From a virus, in IMG/VR virus record IMGVR_UViG_3300031027_000019, positions 1-57,916 of that record: DNA of 57,916 nucleotides; one strand, written 5' to 3'. Below, one piece after another: positions 54,303 to 57,916 of this stretch. Position 1 is the stretch's first letter. Each line of letters opens with the position of its first letter. The translations under genes were made by a program, and so were the position numbers. The notes beneath the pieces are model-generated. The model was not told the origin of the DNA and made no database searches. It saw nothing but the letters and a program-made list of their open reading frames with translations.

Positions 54303-54965
54303 TCAATCACTCAATGGCGTAAAGTTTTCTTCCATGTTTTCAATATCCCATGACTGAGAAAAATCTTGGTCTTGGAATAGTTCAGAAAGTCCAGTGATCT
54401 GACAGAGTCTAAGAACTTCTTCAGCATCCATCCCAAGATTTTTGCAAATTTTCTCATCAGACCAATTTCTACGCTTCAATTCAATCACAATATCAGACAT
54501 AGCTTCAACTTGATGCTTTCCTCTTGCTCGATTATGGCGAATAGTTGATGCCATTCTATTGGTAAGATCAGCCTGACTTTGTTTGATTTTGACAATCGGT
54601 ACATGTCCATGAACCCTAGAACGAACATCCTCGCATTCTTTGTTCACTCTGGTTCTATGAAATCCATCCACAACTTCATATTTGTCATTTTCTGGATTTG
54701 TTACGACAGGCTGGGTATAACCATCAGCCATGATTGAAACTCTCAAGAGTTCCATTTCTGGTGGTGCTACGGAATTAGGATTATAATCATTCGCATGCAC
54801 CAAATCAGAATGAACCCAAAGAACACAATCAATTGGTTCATTTTTTAATGGACTGTACTGGTGAACAAGCAATCTCAAATCATTTATTGCGTTAATCCGT
54901 TCCCCTACAGATTTATTTTCAATAGAAACAAGATATTCTTCCACAACATTATGTATATTATTCAT
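54303..54965 (-). CDS. ibrB: ParB-like nuclease-domain protein (IbrB-like)
   Basis: A 220-residue protein with a ParB/Srx fold: VLWVHSDLVHANDYNPNSV near residue 48, ADGYTQPVV near 80, YEVVDGFHRTRV near 96 (GxxR region) and the helix RHNRARGKHQVEAMSDIV near 142. IbrB/YbdM partners IbrA. It may bind DNA or nucleotides. Confidence 0.85.
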   Translation of the reverse strand: MNNIHNVVEEYLVSIENKSVGERINAINDLRLLVHQYSPLKNEPIDCVLWVHSDLVHANDYNPNSVAPPEMELLRVSIMADGYTQPVVTNPENDKYEVVDGFHRTRVNKECEDVRSRVHGHVPIVKIKQSQADLTNRMASTIRHNRARGKHQVEAMSDIVIELKRRNWSDEKICKNLGMDAEEVLRLCQITGLSELFQDQDFSQSWDIENMEENFTPLSD

Positions 54966-54997
54966 AGTCCATATCTTAAAGCATGAAACTCAGAAAA

Positions 54998-55333
54998 TCA
55001 AGCTTTAAATCCTTGAAATGATGTCTTCCCAATCAATGATTTGTGCCATGCCTGACGAGCATGATGTTGGTCGGCTAGACGTTTGTTGCCAACTTCATCG
55101 TGCATATGAGATTTTGTATGATACATTCTCATGTGATAATGGTGCTTTGCCAATTCTTCATGTTGAAGATCATGGTGTGTCTGTTTTTCATGTGGCATTG
55201 TAGTTTCATCATGAAGCATTCTATAAGATCGAGCATTTTTAAAATGATCCAAGGCTTTTTCCAGATGCTTCATATGTTCTGGAAGTGGATCATAGGCTTC
55301 ATTTTCATTTAAAAATTGACGTAAAGTTTTCAT
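54998..55333 (-). CDS. Small His-rich internal head protein candidate, 111 aa
   Basis: Begins MKTLRQFLNE, a capsid-targeting sequence like that of T4 internal proteins (MKTYQEFIAE), with LNE as likely cleavage end. The rest is helical and very rich in His (HHDLQHEELAKHHYHMRMYH). Overlaps the GP88 gene by 4 nt. Probably packaged in the head and possibly injected. Confidence 0.75.
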   Translation of the reverse strand: MKTLRQFLNENEAYDPLPEHMKHLEKALDHFKNARSYRMLHDETTMPHEKQTHHDLQHEELAKHHYHMRMYHTKSHMHDEVGNKRLADQHHARQAWHKSLIGKTSFQGFKA

Positions 55334-56622
55334 CTTGATCCAGTTCCATGTTGAGCAACAAAGTCATGTAGCTTGATAGGTTTGTGAACACCTACAGAAG
55401 GCGCTATAGAAGCAGCTGTGTGGTTCATAGCCGCTGGATGTGGCTCACTCTTAGGTGAGGCACCTTTACGAGCAATAGCGACGTGTCCACCAGCTTCTGG
55501 ACGAACTGCAAAGTTTCCTGCACGCTCTAGATTTGGTCCACCACCCTTCAATCGAAGACCAGCAATGACGCCCTCATGATGAGGAACTTCATTATAAGCC
55601 TTATCTAGATGTCTGTGATCATGTGGATCACCGTCAATGACTCTATATTTCTTTCCAGTCTCTTCATCATGAACATGACTTGGGAGTGCTGAATCGGCTG
55701 CGCCTCTTCGTCCCTGTTTGACAGCAAAGACCATGGATGCAACACCACCTTTATCCAGATGCTGTCTAACCTGATGCCAGTTGGACGTAGGGTGGTTTAA
55801 TCCAGTAGAAGAAACAGTCAGATGATAATTTGAAGGGAGACTTTTGTTTTTGGTTCGACCAGACAATTTTGTATAATCATAGAACTGAACGTCATGGTGC
55901 TTCTTGAAAAGTTCTGGTGCAAGATGTTCATGTGGAATATCAGAAGCAACATTCAATCTGACAGCAAGTTTCTTTCCTTCCTTGTGAGCCGCAGTTTTTG
56001 CACCAGTGATTTCCTTATCTAGTCCAGCATAGAAGTGGGCAGGATGATTCATGGCAAAATGAGTTTTTGCAATACGAGCATTTCTGGTTCCAGACATGAC
56101 AGCACGACCAGCCGATTTTCCGAGACAAGAAGCTTTACATTCTGGTGTTGCAGCAGGACAAGTATCAATTCCAGACATGGTAGATGGTGCTAGAGAAACA
56201 CCGAGTGTCTTATAGATTGGAATTTTCTTGGCATATTTTCCAAATTTTGGATTGGACTTTTCATTACCCATAAACTTACCAGACTTAGCGAGTTTAGGAT
56301 TGGATGCTTCTGGACCTGTGATTTTGGCACGCATCTTTCCAGCTTCTTTCTGCATGTGTCCCTGAAGTTCTGTAGAGGATGAAAAATACTTCTGGGCACC
56401 AGCACGCATTTCCCTCCAGTTTGGATTGGTATGAGCTTCAGTCTGTGCAACGTCTTCATTCATCATAGCGAATCTATCACCAAAATTCATTTCTTCAAAT
56501 ATAACTTCATCGTCCTCAAGGATCAAATCTTCTTCTGAAATATGTGAGAAATCTTCCAGAAGAAAATAGGTCTCTTCTAGAGGTTCGTGCTGTTCATTGA
56601 GAAATTGTCCGATTGTCTTCAT
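55330..56622 (-). CDS. GP88-domain protein with capsid-targeting N-terminus, 430 aa
   Basis: The N-terminus MKTIGQFLNE is a capsid-targeting sequence with an LNE cleavage end. After an acidic linker of about 80 residues comes a GP88-like domain: IPIYKTLGVSLAPSTMSG, the Cys cluster CPAATPECKASCLGKSAGR near residue 155, ARIAKTHFAM and AVRLNVASDIPHE. GP88 proteins are known from phages with no proven activity; the Cys motif suggests a metal or Fe-S site. Packaging in the head is inferred from the N-terminus. Confidence 0.82.
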   Translation of the reverse strand: MKTIGQFLNEQHEPLEETYFLLEDFSHISEEDLILEDDEVIFEEMNFGDRFAMMNEDVAQTEAHTNPNWREMRAGAQKYFSSSTELQGHMQKEAGKMRAKITGPEASNPKLAKSGKFMGNEKSNPKFGKYAKKIPIYKTLGVSLAPSTMSGIDTCPAATPECKASCLGKSAGRAVMSGTRNARIAKTHFAMNHPAHFYAGLDKEITGAKTAAHKEGKKLAVRLNVASDIPHEHLAPELFKKHHDVQFYDYTKLSGRTKNKSLPSNYHLTVSSTGLNHPTSNWHQVRQHLDKGGVASMVFAVKQGRRGAADSALPSHVHDEETGKKYRVIDGDPHDHRHLDKAYNEVPHHEGVIAGLRLKGGGPNLERAGNFAVRPEAGGHVAIARKGASPKSEPHPAAMNHTAASIAPSVGVHKPIKLHDFVAQHGTGSR

Positions 56623-56955
56623 TTAAAATTGTCCAGTATGTATAGCAGTAGAGTGTCCCAACGCAGAATCCAGATACTTTCGACTGATGGTTCTGGATTC
56701 CAAACCTTGATGGAGTGGTGAATGCTTCATATGTAGATACATATGAGCATAATGTTCTCGCATATTTCGGTGATATGCTTCTGGATTTCCAGCATTCTTG
56801 GCTTGGGCTGCAGCAGAATGAAATTTCACAGCATGATAGAGATGATCAATTGCAGTATCATTGTCAATCTTTGGTGATGATCTATCACGAGGATGAAGCT
56901 GAGCTAACTCAACATCCTCTGTGATAGATTGGAGAAATTGGGAAAGTGTTTTCAT
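56623..56955 (-). CDS. Small His-rich internal head protein candidate, 110 aa
   Basis: MKTLSQFLQSITE start (targeting sequence with ITE end). The C-terminal part AIDHLYHAVKFHSAAAQAKN and AYHRNMREHYAHMYLHM aligns with the next gene, so the two are paralogues. Ends 1 nt before the GP88 start. Confidence 0.75.
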   Translation of the reverse strand: MKTLSQFLQSITEDVELAQLHPRDRSSPKIDNDTAIDHLYHAVKFHSAAAQAKNAGNPEAYHRNMREHYAHMYLHMKHSPLHQGLESRTISRKYLDSALGHSTAIHTGQF

Positions 56956-56960
56956 GTTTA

Positions 56961-57467
56961 TTATGCTGTCCCAATTTTATCTGAATGATCGACTGCAGCA
57001 TCCAAATGAGCCATCTTTTCTTCATAGTTACGACGCCCACTCAAAACTTCATTATTATCCAAATGGTGGTACATATTAGTATGAAAATCTCTCATACCAC
57101 GATGATAATTTTTAGTGTCATTTTCCGATTTTGCTTTCACTGCTGCTCTATGAGAGTCAACGGCTTGATATAAACGGCGTATAGCATGATCGTGGATGAG
57201 TTCTCTATTTTTATCATGAGACTCACTTTCACCCAATCTTCCAAACTGGTTTCGAGCAGAATCAACATCTCTTTCCAGACGCTTTTCGTAGTCATTCACT
57301 TCATTACTTTTGACACCCGGAAGACGACCAACACCATTGAATTTATTATAGCGAGTGAATCTCCCTTTAGAAGGCTTATTTCTGAACGGAGAAGCACCTT
57401 CTGCAGCTGGTGATAGTGTTCCGTTATCCTCTGAGATTGTCTGTACAAATTGCTCTAAAGTCTTCAT
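56961..57467 (-). CDS. Small internal head protein candidate, 168 aa
   Basis: MKTLEQFVQTISE start (targeting sequence with ISE end). The C-terminal part AIRRLYQAVDSHRAAVKAKS and YHRGMRDFHTNMYHHLD is paralogous to the previous gene. The ATG at 57467 with AGGA upstream is preferred to a TTG at 57503. A late-type promoter lies 26 nt upstream. Confidence 0.75.
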   Translation of the reverse strand: MKTLEQFVQTISEDNGTLSPAAEGASPFRNKPSKGRFTRYNKFNGVGRLPGVKSNEVNDYEKRLERDVDSARNQFGRLGESESHDKNRELIHDHAIRRLYQAVDSHRAAVKAKSENDTKNYHRGMRDFHTNMYHHLDNNEVLSGRRNYEEKMAHLDAAVDHSDKIGTA

Positions 57468-57492
57468 TTTGTTGTGGTCCTGTATTGATTTT

Positions 57493-57502
57493 GTATTTAT
57501 CA
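57493..57502 (-). promoter_or_regulatory. Putative late promoter (TGATAAATAC) for internal protein cluster
   Basis: Matches the tube-gene motif at nine of ten positions; it would make the four capsid-targeted genes a late operon, which fits a virion role. Confidence 0.55.
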
Positions 57503-57916
57503 ATTTCCATGATTGCCATGAATAGCAACACCATGACCGGCTGGAATGACATCAGTTCTCTTCGGAAGGATCAAACTTTTGTGCATCTTCTTCAAATCAC
57601 TAAAATCATGTTCATCATAGTAAGGTTCCAAATCCAGTTGTTTTGGTGCATCACCAGCAGGATCACTTCCAATGTGTTTGATCCAGACATTCATAAATCG
57701 ATTATAGTCATTCCAGTCCACTCTCTCAGAGATGACATAGTCTCTCTCAATTCTCAAGGCAATCTGATGCCCAAATTGGTAAGGGAGTCGATAGGTAGAC
57801 AATAGAAGTTTTTCGATTACTTCGTGACAAATCAGGAATCTGTCTGTAAGAATGATTCGACCATTCTTCTTGTATCCACGAGGCATCCTTCTATCGATGA
57901 AAAATACTTTTCCATT
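57500..57916 (-). CDS. Uncharacterised protein, N-terminus beyond window
   Basis: The frame stays open to the right edge, so the gene is probably truncated here; an internal ATG at 57886 would give 128 residues. Visible are a FFIDRRMPRGYKKNGRIIL segment, ICHEVIEKLLL, HQIALRIERDYV and a His-rich end. Similar phage proteins have no assigned role. Confidence 0.65.
   Translation of the reverse strand, partial: NGKVFFIDRRMPRGYKKNGRIILTDRFLICHEVIEKLLLSTYRLPYQFGHQIALRIERDYVISERVDWNDYNRFMNVWIKHIGSDPAGDAPKQLDLEPYYDEHDFSDLKKMHKSLILPKRTDVIPAGHGVAIHGNHGN

Noticed and set aside
1-57916. CRISPR arrays, insertion sequences, integrase or attachment sites
   Set aside because: No regularly spaced repeats, transposase motifs or integrase genes were seen; the content fits a lytic phage.

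Overview
The window is part of a tailed bacteriophage genome of the T4 superfamily (contractile-tailed myovirus). The evidence is the head-tail gene order at the left end: tail sheath, tail tube, portal, coiled-coil/core protein, prohead protease, scaffold and major capsid protein, each recognisable against T4 genes 18 to 23. A Gram-negative host is suggested by a lipobox lipoprotein and by the general gene content; nothing here fixes the species. The many tiny uncharacterised genes fit a large T4-like genome.

Layout. 1-9.55 kb: plus-strand late structural module with TAAATA-type late promoters and a strong terminator after the capsid gene. A GIY-YIG homing endonuclease is inserted on the opposite strand between genes 19 and 20. 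9.6-13.9 kb: small minus-strand genes and a VWA protein behind a consensus sigma70 promoter. 14.3-15.2 kb: two plus-strand genes, the first an Acb1-like 2H phosphoesterase. 15.2-40.9 kb: long minus-strand runs with stop/start overlaps. They carry nucleotide metabolism (ThyX, dCMP deaminase, dNMP kinase, MazG, HAD nucleotidase), DNA ligase, ClpP, a DexA-like exonuclease, phosphatases, a lysis hydrolase, a glycosyltransferase and methyltransferase, and a two-gene NAD salvage route (NadV plus NadM-Nudix). 41-51 kb: an early-type region with many sigma70-like promoters, each driving one or a few small genes, plus a 214-nt tRNA-like RNA, a release factor and an AAA ATPase. 51-54.9 kb: further small genes and an IbrA/IbrB-like pair. 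55-57.5 kb: genes whose products begin with a T4-like capsid-targeting sequence, so probably internal head proteins.

The most notable signals are these. (1) A release-factor gene is split by an in-frame UGA in a site matching the bacterial prfB +1 frameshift signal (SD-like AGGAG, 3 nt, CUU UGA C), but placed in a different domain. (2) Twin leader hairpins upstream of nadV and nadM have an identical 9-nt loop on covarying stems, plus a shared 12-nt ribosome-binding region. (3) A GC-rich 214-nt RNA has a tRNA acceptor stem, T arm and encoded CCA. (4) A promoter family has conserved downstream and upstream elements. (5) A cluster of capsid-targeted internal proteins includes a GP88-domain protein. 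(6) An HNH endonuclease has its ribosome-binding site inside a hairpin that a late promoter would bypass.

Several genes shorter than about 60 codons were found by reading translational overlaps and ribosome-binding sites; they are listed with the rest. Functions of most small genes are unknown and are described only by visible features.
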